In this document: one piece after another, positions 9,172 through 18,816 of the stretch | How the letters are laid out: each line of letters opens with the position of its first letter | How positions within the stretch are numbered: the first letter of the stretch is position 1 | NCBI GenBank assembly: GCA_002419585.1 | Contig: DIGJ01000027.1 | Span: forward strand, 1-64,000 | Reading direction: 5' to 3' | Length of the DNA stretch: 64,000 bases | DNA from: Lachnoclostridium sp. UBA5725 | GTDB lineage: Bacteria; Bacillota; Clostridia; Lachnospirales; Lachnospiraceae | Notes under the pieces: model-generated | What the model saw: the letters and a program-made list of their open reading frames with translations, nothing else | What the model was told of the DNA's origin: nothing | The model's database searches: none | Program-made: the position numbers and the translations under genes

Positions 9172-10161
9172 ATGAGTAGTATACTATTGTCACTATTTGG
9201 AGCAGCATCGCAGGGGCTGACCTGGGCGATTTTAGCCTTGGGCGTTTATATTACATTTCGTATTTTGGATATTCCTGATATGTCCTGCGAAGGAAGCTTT
9301 GCTTTGGGTGGAAGTATCAGTTCGTTCATAATGGTCAGCCTTAACTGGAATCCTTTTATTACATTGTTAATCGCAACGTTTTTTGGTATGATTGCCGGAC
9401 TGGTTACTGGATTTTTACATACAAAACTAAAAATACCCGCAATCCTTGCAGGAATTCTGACCATGGTTGGTCTATATTCCATTAACTTAAGAATCATGGG
9501 GCAGGCAAACACCGCTTTACTTGGAAAGGATACCATCATTACCTTTGTTCAGAATCTGCTGCCTTCTGCAGAAATGCTTGGTATCAAAAATTCCGTATTA
9601 CAAACGACAGCAACCATATTGGTGGGCCTCATCTTTACAGGAATCGTAATTTCATTTTTGTATTGGTTTTTTGGAACGGAAGTTGGCTGTTGTATTCGCG
9701 CGACTGGCAACAACCCTGCCATGGTAAGAGCTCAAGGTGTAAATACGGATAAAATGAAAATATTTGGTTTGATCCTTGGAAATGCATTAGTTGCACTATC
9801 TGGTGCTCTCGTAACACAAAACCAAGGGTATGCAGATGTAGGTATGGGAATCGGCGCGATTGTCATTGCATTGGCCTCCATCGTAATTGGTGAGGTAATC
9901 TTCTCGAGGGCGAAGAATTTTGCACATAAACTGATTGCCATTGTTCTTGGATCAATCATCTATCGTTTAATCATTGCTCTTGTTTTACAAATGGGTCTGG
10001 ATGCCAACGATTTGAAGCTTCTGACTGCTTGTGTTGTAGCACTGGCACTTTCTATCCCGGTATTAAAAAAGACGACGGCTTATATCATGATAAGTATTAC
10101 ATTAAAGAAAATAGCAAATGCCATTCAAATAAAATTTACGGTAAAGAGGGGGAGGAAGTAA
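9172..10161 (+). CDS. ABC transporter permease, branched-chain-type
   Basis: A 329-residue membrane protein with 8-9 hydrophobic helices. It resembles permeases of the LivH/RbsC-like superfamily that pair with ABC_sub_bind proteins: WAILALGVYITFRILDIPD near the N-terminus, and a cytoplasmic loop CIRATGNNPAMVRAQGVNT that is the expected contact with the ATPase. It forms the channel of the importer with its neighbours. The ribosome site AAAGGAAAAGGG precedes ATG 9172, and the ATPase gene starts one base after its stop. Confidence 0.87.
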   Translation: MSSILLSLFGAASQGLTWAILALGVYITFRILDIPDMSCEGSFALGGSISSFIMVSLNWNPFITLLIATFFGMIAGLVTGFLHTKLKIPAILAGILTMVGLYSINLRIMGQANTALLGKDTIITFVQNLLPSAEMLGIKNSVLQTTATILVGLIFTGIVISFLYWFFGTEVGCCIRATGNNPAMVRAQGVNTDKMKIFGLILGNALVALSGALVTQNQGYADVGMGIGAIVIALASIVIGEVIFSRAKNFAHKLIAIVLGSIIYRLIIALVLQMGLDANDLKLLTACVVALALSIPVLKKTTAYIMISITLKKIANAIQIKFTVKRGRK

Positions 10162-10162
10162 T

Positions 10163-10957
10163 ATGTTGACATTGACAAATATTTATAAAACTTTCAATCC
10201 AAATACGGTAAATGAAAAATTGGTTCTAAATGGTTTAAATCTGGAATTGAATGATGGCGATTTTGTATCCGTAATTGGTGGCAATGGTGCCGGAAAATCC
10301 ACAATGCTAAATATGATTGCCGGTGTTCATTTCCCAGATGAAGGCTCCATCGTATTAGATCATGAGGACATCACAAAATTTCCGGAGCATATCAGGGCGA
10401 AATACCTTGGCCGTGTATTCCAAGATCCAATGATGGGAACCGCTGCAAACATGGAGATTGAAGAAAATCTAGCACTTGCTTATCGAAGAGGTAAAAAAAG
10501 AGGGCTCGGATGGGGAATTACAAAAGAGGAGCGAGCGCTTTATATTGAAAAATTAAAAATGCTGGACTTAGGTCTAGAAAGCAGACTATCTTCTAAAGTA
10601 GGTTTATTATCCGGAGGACAACGGCAAGCATTAACTTTACTAATGGCAACTCTTAAGCAGCCAAAACTTCTTTTATTGGATGAACATACCGCAGCTCTCG
10701 ATCCAAAAACTGCAAATAAAGTCTTGGAATTATCGGATCAAATCATAAAAGAGAATTCCCTGACCGCCATGATGGTAACGCACAATATGAAAAATGCAAT
10801 TCAGTATGGCAATCGTCTCATCATGATGTATGATGGTATCATTATTTTTGATGTTTCCGGCGAAGCGAAACGAAACCTGCATGTCAGTGACTTATTAGAA
10901 AAATTTGAACAGGCAAGCGGTGGAGAATTTGCAAATGATCGAATGATATTGTCGTGA
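10163..10957 (+). CDS. ABC transporter ATP-binding protein of the importer
   Basis: A 264-residue ATPase with Walker A GGNGAGKST, Q-loop FQDPMMGT, signature LLSGGQRQ, Walker B LLLLDEHTAALDP and switch histidine MVTHNM. It powers the two-gene set upstream and is the last gene of the operon. The order binding protein, permease, ATPase matches the family's usual operon. The 213-bp inverted repeat begins 20 bases after the stop and probably ends the transcript. Confidence 0.9.
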   Translation: MLTLTNIYKTFNPNTVNEKLVLNGLNLELNDGDFVSVIGGNGAGKSTMLNMIAGVHFPDEGSIVLDHEDITKFPEHIRAKYLGRVFQDPMMGTAANMEIEENLALAYRRGKKRGLGWGITKEERALYIEKLKMLDLGLESRLSSKVGLLSGGQRQALTLLMATLKQPKLLLLDEHTAALDPKTANKVLELSDQIIKENSLTAMMVTHNMKNAIQYGNRLIMMYDGIIIFDVSGEAKRNLHVSDLLEKFEQASGGEFANDRMILS

Positions 10958-10976
10958 ATTCCTTATTCGAACGGGG

Positions 10977-11189
10977 ATGTTGCAAAATTATAGTTTATGT
11001 TCAATTTGCATCCCAGCGCACAAATCGCCTGTACTCTAACCTCAATACGATTACCAATTTTAATAAGCCATAGGCAATGAAATTATTCATTATTGTCTTA
11101 TTAAAATAATCGTATAAATTCGGTTAGAGTACAGGCGATTTGTGCACAGGGATGCAAATTGGGATTAAAATTTTTTAATTTTGCAACAT
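10977..11189. mobile_element. MITE-like element: 213-bp imperfect inverted repeat
   Basis: The ends are perfect 14-bp inverted repeats (ATGTTGCAAAATTA at 10977-10990, its complement at 11176-11189). The similarity continues inward for about 90 bp in each arm: ATTTGCATCCC/GGGATGCAAAT, then CACAAATCGCCTGTACTCTA against its complement at 11123-11144, then TTTTAATAAG/CTTATTAAAA. The centre is about 30 bp. There is no open frame of note. It fits exactly between two convergent genes, where it may also act as a two-way terminator. I see no obvious target-site duplication, so the mobility call is inference from structure. Confidence 0.65.
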
Positions 11190-11204
11190 TCTCTTTTGAT
11201 TCAT

Positions 11205-12032
11205 CTACTTTATAAGACCAAAGAATATGAGCACTACCATACCTAAAACGATTCGATACCAGCCAAATGCAGTAAAATCATTTTTCTTAATATAGTTTAC
11301 CAACAGTTTGATGGTAATAATAGAAACGATGAAAGCGGTTATCATACTGGTTATTAATAAAACGATTTCCGAAGTACTGATTGCGTAATCAACTTTTAAT
11401 AGTTTTAATAAACTTGCTCCAAACATAACTGGAATTGCCAAAAAAAATGTAAATTCAGTTGCCACACTTCTTGATACTCCTATCATTATTGCTCCAAGAA
11501 TGGTTGCGCCAGAGCGGGACGTTCCTGGAAAAACAGCTGCTATCAATTGAAATATTCCAATATAAAAAGCGGTGTTAAATGTAATTCCCGCAATACTCGT
11601 TATCCGAGGATCTTTATTCTTATTCTTACGCTCGATTATAATAAATCCAATACCAAATAAAATCAGCATAATTGCAACGGTTAGATAGTTATAAAACAAT
11701 GCATCTATTTGATCACCATACAATAGTTGAACAATAGCACCAGGTATACAGGCAACCACAATCTTAAACCACATCAGAAATGTTTCTTTATTAATAAATT
11801 CCCCTTTCGATGCATGAAATGGCCAGATTTTTTTCCAAAACAGGATGACAACAGCCATAATTGCTCCTAATTGTATTACTACTAAAAAAAGTTCCATGAA
11901 CTCTTTTGAAACATTCAATGGCCATAATTCATTAAATAGAATCATATGTCCTGTGCTACTAACTGGAAGCCATTCTGTTATGCCCTCCACTATACCGATT
12001 AAAATTGCTTTGATAATATCGATTACATTCAT
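11205..12032 (-). CDS. uppP: Undecaprenyl-diphosphate phosphatase (BacA/UppP)
   Basis: A 275-residue membrane enzyme that removes phosphate from undecaprenyl diphosphate, recycling the lipid carrier for peptidoglycan and other wall polymers. Excess activity gives bacitracin tolerance in this family. The two family motifs are present: VEGITEWLPVSSTGHM near the N-terminus and FPGTSRSGATI in the middle, both at the active site. Length and 7-8 membrane helices agree with UppP. The start is ATG 12032, with only a weak ribosome site. It is a single gene whose stop lies 15 bases from the MITE-like repeat. Confidence 0.95.
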   Translation of the reverse strand: MNVIDIIKAILIGIVEGITEWLPVSSTGHMILFNELWPLNVSKEFMELFLVVIQLGAIMAVVILFWKKIWPFHASKGEFINKETFLMWFKIVVACIPGAIVQLLYGDQIDALFYNYLTVAIMLILFGIGFIIIERKNKNKDPRITSIAGITFNTAFYIGIFQLIAAVFPGTSRSGATILGAIMIGVSRSVATEFTFFLAIPVMFGASLLKLLKVDYAISTSEIVLLITSMITAFIVSIITIKLLVNYIKKNDFTAFGWYRIVLGMVVLIFFGLIK

Positions 12033-12212
12033 TTTGATATCTTTATGATTATAAATACAATCATAATTACCCTTCTAAATATTTTAGCTTTTAAATCTAT
12101 TTCCATTCATCCTTTCACAACTGCATCTATTACTATAACCAAAAAAATAGTAAAAATCCAGTACTTTCCTGAGCAAAAATAGTTTTTTAAATCTCACTCC
12201 ACAATGTAAATA

Positions 12213-12248
12213 ATTCATGATTTGAAACTATTTTTTCAAATCATGAAT
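12213..12248. repeat. Perfect 13-bp inverted repeat upstream of the amino-acid permease promoter
   Basis: ATTCATGATTTGA (12213-12225) and its exact complement (12236-12248) surround a 10-base loop. It ends 24 bases before the -35 box of the permease gene. It could bind a regulator or end an upstream transcript, but no T-run follows. Confidence 0.5.
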
Positions 12249-12272
12249 ATTTATCTAATAAAACAAAATACT

Positions 12273-12301
12273 TTGACAAATACAGTAAATCTTTATACAA
12301 T
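12273..12301 (+). promoter_or_regulatory. Promoter of the amino-acid permease gene
   Basis: TTGACA, 17-base spacer, TACAAT: a near-consensus housekeeping promoter. Transcription would begin near 12308, which argues against the in-frame TTG at 12308 as translation start. Confidence 0.8.
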
Positions 12302-12349
12302 TATATATTGAACAATATAACGAAAATAAGTGAAAATATCAGGAGGGTT

Positions 12350-13714
12350 ATGGAAAATTCAGATAATAAAAAGGAGCATTATGGGCTACTTACTACCACC
12401 ACAATGATTATTGGAATTGTAATTGGTTCGGGAATATTTTTTAAAAGTGATGATGTTTTGCTCTCTACTGGTGGAAATGTCTGGTTAGGTGTACTCGTTT
12501 TTTGTATTGGCGCACTTAGTATTATATTTGGCAGTTTAACCATAGCAGAATTGTCGATTCGTACGAAGAAAAATGGTGGAATCGTCGGTTATTATGAAGA
12601 ATTTATCTCTACCAAGGCAGCAAGTGCTTTTGGATGGTTTCAGACCTTTGTATACTATCCAACGATAAATGCCGTAATTTCATGGGTAGCCGGAATTTAT
12701 ATTTTATCTTTATTTGATCCAAACGCAACACTGGAAGCTCAAGTCCTACTTGGATTTGTTATCTTTACCTTTATTTATGGAATCAATGTAATTTCCTATA
12801 AGCTTGGCGGATACATCCAGAACTTGTCAACTATTATAAAATTATTACCGCTAATTCTGATTGCCACTGTTGGTTTGTTTTGGAGTAAATCTGCTCCTGC
12901 AATTCCAACCGATGTACTATTAAAAACTAATGTAGATGTTGAATTTAAATGGTTAGCTGCTCTTGCACCGATTGCTTATTCTTTTGATGGTTGGATCGTA
13001 GCAACCAGTATATCAAATGAAGTAAAAAATCCAAAAAGAAACATGCCACTGGCACTTATCATTGGACCAATTGTTGTCTTATCCGTCTACTTACTATATT
13101 TCTTAGGCCTTAATAACATTCTTGGTTCAGAATATATTATGTCGACCGGTAATGCCGCTGTTAACATAGTAGGTGAGTTACTCTTTGGCCAGTACGGCAC
13201 TACGATTCTCATGATGTTTATCATCATTGCAATATTGGGTGTAATCAATGGAATCTCTCTTGGTAGTATTCGTATGCCACAGGCATTAGCAAGTAAGAAT
13301 ATGCTACCAAACTCAGAAAAAATAGCAAAAATTCATCCTAAGTATGAGGTATCTTTACATTCCGGAGTCATTTCCTATATTATCACGGTAATCTGGATGA
13401 TTTTGCACTATCTAACGCAAAAGAGTAATATCTTAAATGGTAGAGATGTTAGTGAAATTTCGATTGTATTCAGTTATACCTGCTACGTTATATTATATAT
13501 CAAAGTCATTGGCATGAAAAAAGAGAAAATAATCGAAAGCTATTTTAAAGGAATCATATGCCCTATTTTGGCAATCTTGGGTTCTTCCATCATTTTATTA
13601 GGTGGTATTGTATCCAATCCGTTCTATGTTACTTGTTTTATTGTTTTTTGTGCTCTTGTATGTCTCGCTGGTTTCTCATATAACAATCACAATGGACAAG
13701 CGATTCGAAAATGA
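12350..13714 (+). CDS. APC-family amino-acid permease (LAT/SteT-like)
   Basis: An integral membrane transporter of about 454 residues. Near the N-terminus it has the APC hallmark IIGIVIGSGIFFKSDDVL (unwound first helix that binds the amino-acid backbone), followed by AELSIRTKKNGGIVGYYEEF and FKWLAALAPIAYSFDGWIVATSISNEVKNP, typical of the LAT/SteT exchanger branch. It probably imports or exchanges amino acids; the substrate is unknown. An in-frame TTG at 12308 is too close to the promoter, while ATG 12350 follows AGGAGGG (spacing short, 3 bases), so I chose the ATG. The gene is followed by a strong terminator. Confidence 0.88.
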   Translation: MENSDNKKEHYGLLTTTTMIIGIVIGSGIFFKSDDVLLSTGGNVWLGVLVFCIGALSIIFGSLTIAELSIRTKKNGGIVGYYEEFISTKAASAFGWFQTFVYYPTINAVISWVAGIYILSLFDPNATLEAQVLLGFVIFTFIYGINVISYKLGGYIQNLSTIIKLLPLILIATVGLFWSKSAPAIPTDVLLKTNVDVEFKWLAALAPIAYSFDGWIVATSISNEVKNPKRNMPLALIIGPIVVLSVYLLYFLGLNNILGSEYIMSTGNAAVNIVGELLFGQYGTTILMMFIIIAILGVINGISLGSIRMPQALASKNMLPNSEKIAKIHPKYEVSLHSGVISYIITVIWMILHYLTQKSNILNGRDVSEISIVFSYTCYVILYIKVIGMKKEKIIESYFKGIICPILAILGSSIILLGGIVSNPFYVTCFIVFCALVCLAGFSYNNHNGQAIRK

Positions 13715-13740
13715 TACTTTTTATACTATTTTAATAACAC

Positions 13741-13786
13741 AAAAAGTTCCATATCAACTACTCCAGTGGTTAATATGGAACTTTTT
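13741..13786. terminator. Two-way terminator between convergent genes
   Basis: AAAAAGTTCCATAT and ATATGGAACTTTTT form a 14-bp stem. T-runs on both sides let it serve the permease gene and the leftward ABC operon. Confidence 0.85.
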
Positions 13787-13832
13787 ATTGATAAAGAAAT
13801 TTTCAACATTGAACAAAACAAGCTTTATCTAA

Positions 13833-16352
13833 TTATCCTTCATTTCTAATTCTCTCCACCACTGTTTCCTTACACATTTCATTGTAATTATAAATTGGTA
13901 CAATTACAACAATCAATAACAGTATGGGATTTGCGATGATACTTGGTAGTATCGATATCTTTATATTAAAAAAGTATACCATTCCGATTGACATATCAAT
14001 TAGCTTACATGCAATTGGTGTACCTGCCACTGCTTCCAAGATATATGCCCCTCCAAGATAAAACATGCCTTCCATAATCAGCATTTTTAGCAATTGTCTC
14101 TTTGTCATACCTACTGCCTCAAGTAATGAAAGTTCCTTTTTTCTTGATAAAATCGAAGTAGCTGAGGTATTAAAAAAGTTCAAAATTGCAATGACAAAAA
14201 GCACGGTTGTCAGCATACTACCAATCATATAATACTTATTTACATAATTTCTGAACTCGCGCTGCAACTCATATCTGGATTTTATAATTAAATTGCAATC
14301 CTGCTGATCCCTATAGTTTTTAAGTAACGCAAAGACAGCCTCTGTTTTACCTTTTTTCACATCGATTGCAGCTATCATAGCATTCTTATTACCTGTCCTT
14401 TTTATGTATTCTTTTTCCGGTAACAAAAATAACTGCGTTATGGCTCCATCATAATAATAGTAGCTCAATGTAAAGGGTAAATTTGCAAGAGCTCTCACTT
14501 TGTATTCTTTACTCATTGTATCACTGAATTCCACTTTAACCTTATCTTTCACGGAATAATATTTGCCATAAGGCATCCAATATGTAATGACATATTTGCC
14601 ACTGGAAAATTCTTCCCATGTGCAGTTGTCTTCACCAAATTCGATTTTATTAAATGCAGCTTCATTAATTCCCATGACTTGACTTCTTACTACTCGTTTG
14701 TCTAAATTATCCTGTATTTCCATCTGCTGCTGCTCCGTAAAAGCATCGATTCCAATCTGCTTCATGTAATCAACTAGATTCTGATATAATGTATCATCTA
14801 TTTCATGCGTACTCGGTGTATAGTAAATATATCCTGCTGATGCAATTTCTTTGCTATTTTTTACTGCTTTCCTAAATTCAGGCGTAATAATATTCAAATT
14901 GGCATTTTTAAGATTACTTGTGAATCCATTTACTTCAAAGTCCGAGCTTATCGATGTGCTTGTATATCGGTTGAAATCAAATCCTTTTACAATCATATAA
15001 ACCATATTTAATACCATCAGTGAAACCGCCAAGGATATGACTACTCCCATACCTTTTCGCCAAGTTCTTTTTACATTAGAAAATGCCATTGAAAATGCTG
15101 ATACATTTCCATACTTCTTGGTCTCTTTGCAGATTTTAGCATCGGTCATTCGAACAGCTTCTACTGGTGACAGGCTTTCTACAATATGACATGGTTTGAG
15201 ACATCCTGCATAAATGGTAACTAAGGAAAACAAAGCAGCAATGATGAAAATAGCTGGATTAGCAGAAATGGATGCCAAAACAGTGTTTTGGTCTTCCCCC
15301 TCGAAAAGAAGGAAAGGTGTCATTGTTTTACCAACTAAAAACCCTAAAACCATTCCGATTGGAATCCCGACAACTGACAACCACAAAGCTTGCAGCCTGA
15401 CAATTTTCTTAAGCTGTTTTCCTGTTGTTCCTATATTCTTAAGCAATCCATAAGCACGAATATCTGCATTTACTGAAATATTAAATACATTATTGATGAT
15501 GAGATACCCTGATAACATGATAATTGCCAATATTATTATCACTGTTCCAAACGGAAATGCATCCTCTTCAAATATTCCATAGACCGGATTTGCAGAAAAT
15601 CTAGCATTACTGTCTGTCAAGTTGCACCGTTTTGCAAGATTCAGAGCCTTCTTCTCAAGATGAAAGGCATCGGAAAACCAGATACTCAGAGCATACTCCC
15701 CTTCATAATTTCCTTTTCCAATATCCTTCGCAGTAATTTTTGGTACAACACTGTCACAATATGTTTTTGAGACCCAGGCAAGCTGGGCCATTGCCACCGA
15801 ATCGCCCTCCCAGAATCCACTAAGTGTGAATTCTTTACATATCTTCTGATCATTCATGGTATAGGTAAGGTTTACTTTCTCTCCAAGGTTATGATTTATT
15901 CCAAGTGCATCTAAAATTATTGTACTAGTAGCAATCTCATCTTCGTATTCTGGCAACTCTCCTGTTGTTGGTAAACATAGAAAAGAATCAGCTGCATTTT
16001 TATCTGCATAACGAATTTCTGTTTGTATATCCTTCAACTCTTCATTTTCTGCAGTTGTTAAAAAAATAGATAATCCCTGCTTTTTTATCTCACGATCTTT
16101 CGCCACTACCGAATACTGTTCTTTCGTAAGGCCTTCTACACTCACATGTGATTTATCCATTGTTTTACGTGTTTCCGATTCCATGGTTGACTTGATTACA
16201 GAAAAGGAAGCTGTAAAAACGGAAGTAAATAAAATCGATGTCAGAATAATAGCCATAACCGCTATTAAATTTCTATGTTTATTTACCTTAATGAATTTAC
16301 GGGAAAGGGTATAAATTGTCTCTTTATTATCTACTTTAATCATTTGAGTCAC
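13833..16352 (-). CDS. FtsX-type ABC transporter permease, 839 aa
   Basis: A large membrane protein with two FtsX repeats. It has an N-terminal helix (about residue 28-52), a long extracellular segment (about 60-265), a helix bundle (VIIILAIIMLSGYLIINNVFN, ARMT-like loop VEAVRMTDAK near 400), a second helix and extracellular segment, and a C-terminal FtsX block (LLTTVLFVIAILNFFNTSATSI with LSRKKELSLLEAVGMTKRQL). Such permeases with dedicated two-component systems usually sense and counter antimicrobial peptides or export lipoproteins. It overlaps the ATPase gene by 17 bases. The substrate is inference. Confidence 0.85.
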   Translation of the reverse strand: MTQMIKVDNKETIYTLSRKFIKVNKHRNLIAVMAIILTSILFTSVFTASFSVIKSTMESETRKTMDKSHVSVEGLTKEQYSVVAKDREIKKQGLSIFLTTAENEELKDIQTEIRYADKNAADSFLCLPTTGELPEYEDEIATSTIILDALGINHNLGEKVNLTYTMNDQKICKEFTLSGFWEGDSVAMAQLAWVSKTYCDSVVPKITAKDIGKGNYEGEYALSIWFSDAFHLEKKALNLAKRCNLTDSNARFSANPVYGIFEEDAFPFGTVIIILAIIMLSGYLIINNVFNISVNADIRAYGLLKNIGTTGKQLKKIVRLQALWLSVVGIPIGMVLGFLVGKTMTPFLLFEGEDQNTVLASISANPAIFIIAALFSLVTIYAGCLKPCHIVESLSPVEAVRMTDAKICKETKKYGNVSAFSMAFSNVKRTWRKGMGVVISLAVSLMVLNMVYMIVKGFDFNRYTSTSISSDFEVNGFTSNLKNANLNIITPEFRKAVKNSKEIASAGYIYYTPSTHEIDDTLYQNLVDYMKQIGIDAFTEQQQMEIQDNLDKRVVRSQVMGINEAAFNKIEFGEDNCTWEEFSSGKYVITYWMPYGKYYSVKDKVKVEFSDTMSKEYKVRALANLPFTLSYYYYDGAITQLFLLPEKEYIKRTGNKNAMIAAIDVKKGKTEAVFALLKNYRDQQDCNLIIKSRYELQREFRNYVNKYYMIGSMLTTVLFVIAILNFFNTSATSILSRKKELSLLEAVGMTKRQLLKMLIMEGMFYLGGAYILEAVAGTPIACKLIDMSIGMVYFFNIKISILPSIIANPILLLIVVIVPIYNYNEMCKETVVERIRNEG

Positions 16353-17019
16353 ATCTTTCTACGATTCGTCCATCCTCGATTCGGATAATACGGTCAGCTA
16401 GCTGAGCGATCTCTTCATTATGGGTAATCATAACAGTAGTCTGATGGAACATCTCACTTGTCATTTTTAGCAGGCATAAAACATCTTGGCTTGTCTTACT
16501 GTCTAAATTTCCGGTTGGTTCATCTGCTAGCATAATAACAGGCTTTGTTGCGATTGCTCTTGCTATAGCAACGCGCTGCTGCTGACCACCTGATAGATTA
16601 TTCGGTAGATTTTCTAGCTTGGATTCTAATCCCAAAGTTGACACAATCTTATTAATAAATTCATAATCCACTTTCTTTCCGTCTAATTTCACCGGAAGCA
16701 CGATATTTTCCATCACATTCAACATGGGTACCAGATTATAATTTTGAAAAATAAAGCCAATATTTCTTCTGCGGAAAATAGTCAATTCCTCATCATTTAA
16801 TTTTTCCAAATTCTTTCCGTCTACTATTACTATCCCGCTGGTTGGCTTATCAATCCCTCCCAACATATGCAGCAAAGTAGATTTACCACTTCCAGAAGTT
16901 CCAACTATTGCAACAAACTCTCCCTTCTCCACCGTAAGGCTCACCCCTGCCAAAGCATCTACCTTTGATTCACCTGTACCGTATTCTTTCTTTAAATCCT
17001 TTGTTTCTAATATAATCAT
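16336..17019 (-). CDS. ABC transporter ATPase, MacB/LolD-like, partner of the FtsX permease
   Basis: A 227-residue ATPase with Walker A GTSGSGKST, Q-loop FIFQNYNLVPML, signature LSGGQQQRVAIARA, Walker B IMLADEPTGNLDSKTS and switch histidine MITHNEE. The ADEPTGNLD form is characteristic of the MacB/LolD/BceA group that pairs with FtsX permeases. The ribosome site TGGAGGAATGAA precedes ATG 17019. It is third in an operon of regulator, kinase, ATPase, permease; a 75-base gap separates it from the kinase gene. Confidence 0.92.
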   Translation of the reverse strand: MIILETKDLKKEYGTGESKVDALAGVSLTVEKGEFVAIVGTSGSGKSTLLHMLGGIDKPTSGIVIVDGKNLEKLNDEELTIFRRRNIGFIFQNYNLVPMLNVMENIVLPVKLDGKKVDYEFINKIVSTLGLESKLENLPNNLSGGQQQRVAIARAIATKPVIMLADEPTGNLDSKTSQDVLCLLKMTSEMFHQTTVMITHNEEIAQLADRIIRIEDGRIVERCDSND

Positions 17020-17094
17020 TTCATTCCTCCATTAAAAAAGTCTGTATATTGTTACTCATACAGACAATAGCACAGTAAAGTTTCCATGCAGTTA

Positions 17095-18018
17095 CTACAA
17101 TGTTACAGTTTTGATACATTCCTGCAATGGAAGAAATACTGAGAATATGGAGCCAGCTTTCTCTTTTGAAGATACCTTGATATATCCGCCCTGTATTGAA
17201 ATAATTTGTCTTGCAAGATATAATCCAATTCCAACACCTTCTACCTCGCTGACAACCTGCGAACGGTAAAACCGTCCAAATATTTTAGTATATTCACTCT
17301 CAGCAATACCAATTCCATTATCAGCAATATCAATTTTTAAAAAGAAGCAAAATGGTACCGTATGAATGGTTACTTGTCCCCCTGGTGGTGTATATTTCAC
17401 CGCATTATCCACAATATTATAAATCGCTTCTACTGTCCATTTCAAATCGAATACTGCTTCCACTTCACAAGGGGCTACCATTATCGTAATATTTTTCTCA
17501 TTTGCTTTTATCCGTGCCTGCATCATTACTACATCAATTAATTCCTGTACTTTGTTTATCTTAGGCTTTACTGCAATTATTCCGGTCTCTAATCTAGAAA
17601 GCTTGACTAAGGAATGAATCAGAAAGCTTAATTTTTCTGTCTGTTCCTTGATTGCAGTAATTTCTTCATTATATACTTTTTCAAAATCCTTCTCTTCAAG
17701 AAGTTGTGTATATAATAATATATTGGAAATCGGCGTGATTGTCTGATGAGATATATCCGATATCAAGGTCTGTGTTTTTTCTTTCTGCGTGGAAAGATTT
17801 CGATAAGAAACCACACAGTCCCCCAGAAAACGATTCATACTGTTTTCCAGAGCAGATAAGGTGGATTCATCAATTTCTGTTATATCGAATGTACCATCTG
17901 CTGCACGATCAATCATTATCTGCAGCCGCTGTATTAAATTTCTTTCTCTCTTTTGATAAACGCAGATGACTACAATTAACATACACAACATTATAAAAAA
18001 TAATATTATAATACACAT
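17095..18018 (-). CDS. Sensor histidine kinase with a single membrane helix
   Basis: About 307 residues. One hydrophobic helix at the N-terminus (IIILFFIMLCMLIVVICVY) is followed directly by a HAMP-less linker, the phospho-accepting histidine (ISDISHQTITPISNI), and a complete HATPase domain: N-box YNIVDNAVKYTPPGG, G1 DIADNGIGI, G2 GVGIGLYLAR. No extracellular sensor domain is present, so the signal probably comes through the neighbouring ABC permease. The ATG at 18018 sits next to the regulator's stop and has GGGTGGTG at good spacing; an earlier in-frame ATG at 18051 would overlap the regulator. Confidence 0.88.
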   Translation of the reverse strand: MCIIILFFIMLCMLIVVICVYQKRERNLIQRLQIMIDRAADGTFDITEIDESTLSALENSMNRFLGDCVVSYRNLSTQKEKTQTLISDISHQTITPISNILLYTQLLEEKDFEKVYNEEITAIKEQTEKLSFLIHSLVKLSRLETGIIAVKPKINKVQELIDVVMMQARIKANEKNITIMVAPCEVEAVFDLKWTVEAIYNIVDNAVKYTPPGGQVTIHTVPFCFFLKIDIADNGIGIAESEYTKIFGRFYRSQVVSEVEGVGIGLYLARQIISIQGGYIKVSSKEKAGSIFSVFLPLQECIKTVTL

Positions 18019-18019
18019 T

Positions 18020-18697
18020 CTATTGCACCACCCATGAATAACCGATTCCATATACGGTTTTTATGTATTTCGGCTCCGTCGGATTTTCACCCAATTTATC
18101 CCGAAGTCTTTTAACCGATACGGTTAAAGCATGTTCATCCACATATTCTTTATCACCGCTCCATACCTTATCAATTAGATTACTGCGGCATACTATAGCC
18201 CCTTTATTATCTAACAGAATTCTTAATAGTCTTTGCTCTGTCTTACTTAGCTCAATTGCTTCCTCTTTTACATAAAAATGCATTTTCTTAAAATCAAAAT
18301 TAAAGTCGTCAATAATAAACGTTTCTCCGGTAACTATACTTGCTTTTCTTAACTGTACATTGACTCTTGCCCGAAGTACCATAAGGCTAAACGGTTTTGT
18401 AATATAATCATCTGCACCAAGCTCTAAACCTACAACAATATCTGATTCCAGATTATTTGCTGTCAATAAAATTACCGGCATTGCAGATGTCTTTCGAAGA
18501 TTTGTGAGAAAATCTAAACCATTTCCATCTGGCAGGTTCAGATCTAATATAGCAAGATCAAATGAATATTGCTTCATTGCCTGGCTTGCCTGTGCCAATG
18601 AACGACTCTGTACAATCTCATATTCTTCACTTCTTAATGCCATTCGAATTCCATCATTTAACTTTTTATCATCTTCAATTACTAATATACTCGTCAT
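18020..18697 (-). CDS. OmpR/PhoB-family response regulator
   Basis: A 225-residue regulator. The receiver domain has the acidic pair EDD (residues 8-10), phosphorylation site DLAILDLNLPDGNG (Asp about 53), the threonine LLTANN and lysine DYITKPFS. The C-terminal winged helix (KTEQRLLRILLDNKGAIVCR, VDEHALTVSVKRLRDKLG, KYIKTVYGIGYSW) binds DNA. It is the first gene of the operon and is phosphorylated by the kinase encoded next. It probably activates the ABC genes downstream. Confidence 0.93.
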   Translation of the reverse strand: MTSILVIEDDKKLNDGIRMALRSEEYEIVQSRSLAQASQAMKQYSFDLAILDLNLPDGNGLDFLTNLRKTSAMPVILLTANNLESDIVVGLELGADDYITKPFSLMVLRARVNVQLRKASIVTGETFIIDDFNFDFKKMHFYVKEEAIELSKTEQRLLRILLDNKGAIVCRSNLIDKVWSGDKEYVDEHALTVSVKRLRDKLGENPTEPKYIKTVYGIGYSWVVQ

Positions 18698-18725
18698 TTT
18701 AGATACCCTTTTCTAAGCCTCATTT

Positions 18726-18767
18726 ATAAGCACTACCACTTATATTTCCATAAATGATAGTGCTTAT
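18726..18767. repeat. Inverted repeat upstream of the response regulator gene
   Basis: ATAAGCACTA (18726-18735) and its exact complement (18758-18767) are followed inward by a further mismatched stem (CACTTAT/ATAAATG). It lies 29 bases before the regulator start and has no T-run. It may be an operator or leader hairpin of the two-component/ABC operon. Confidence 0.45.
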
Positions 18768-18816
18768 ATTGTATGCTCAATGAATTTTATATTTAACGAT
18801 AAAAAATGTTGCAAAA

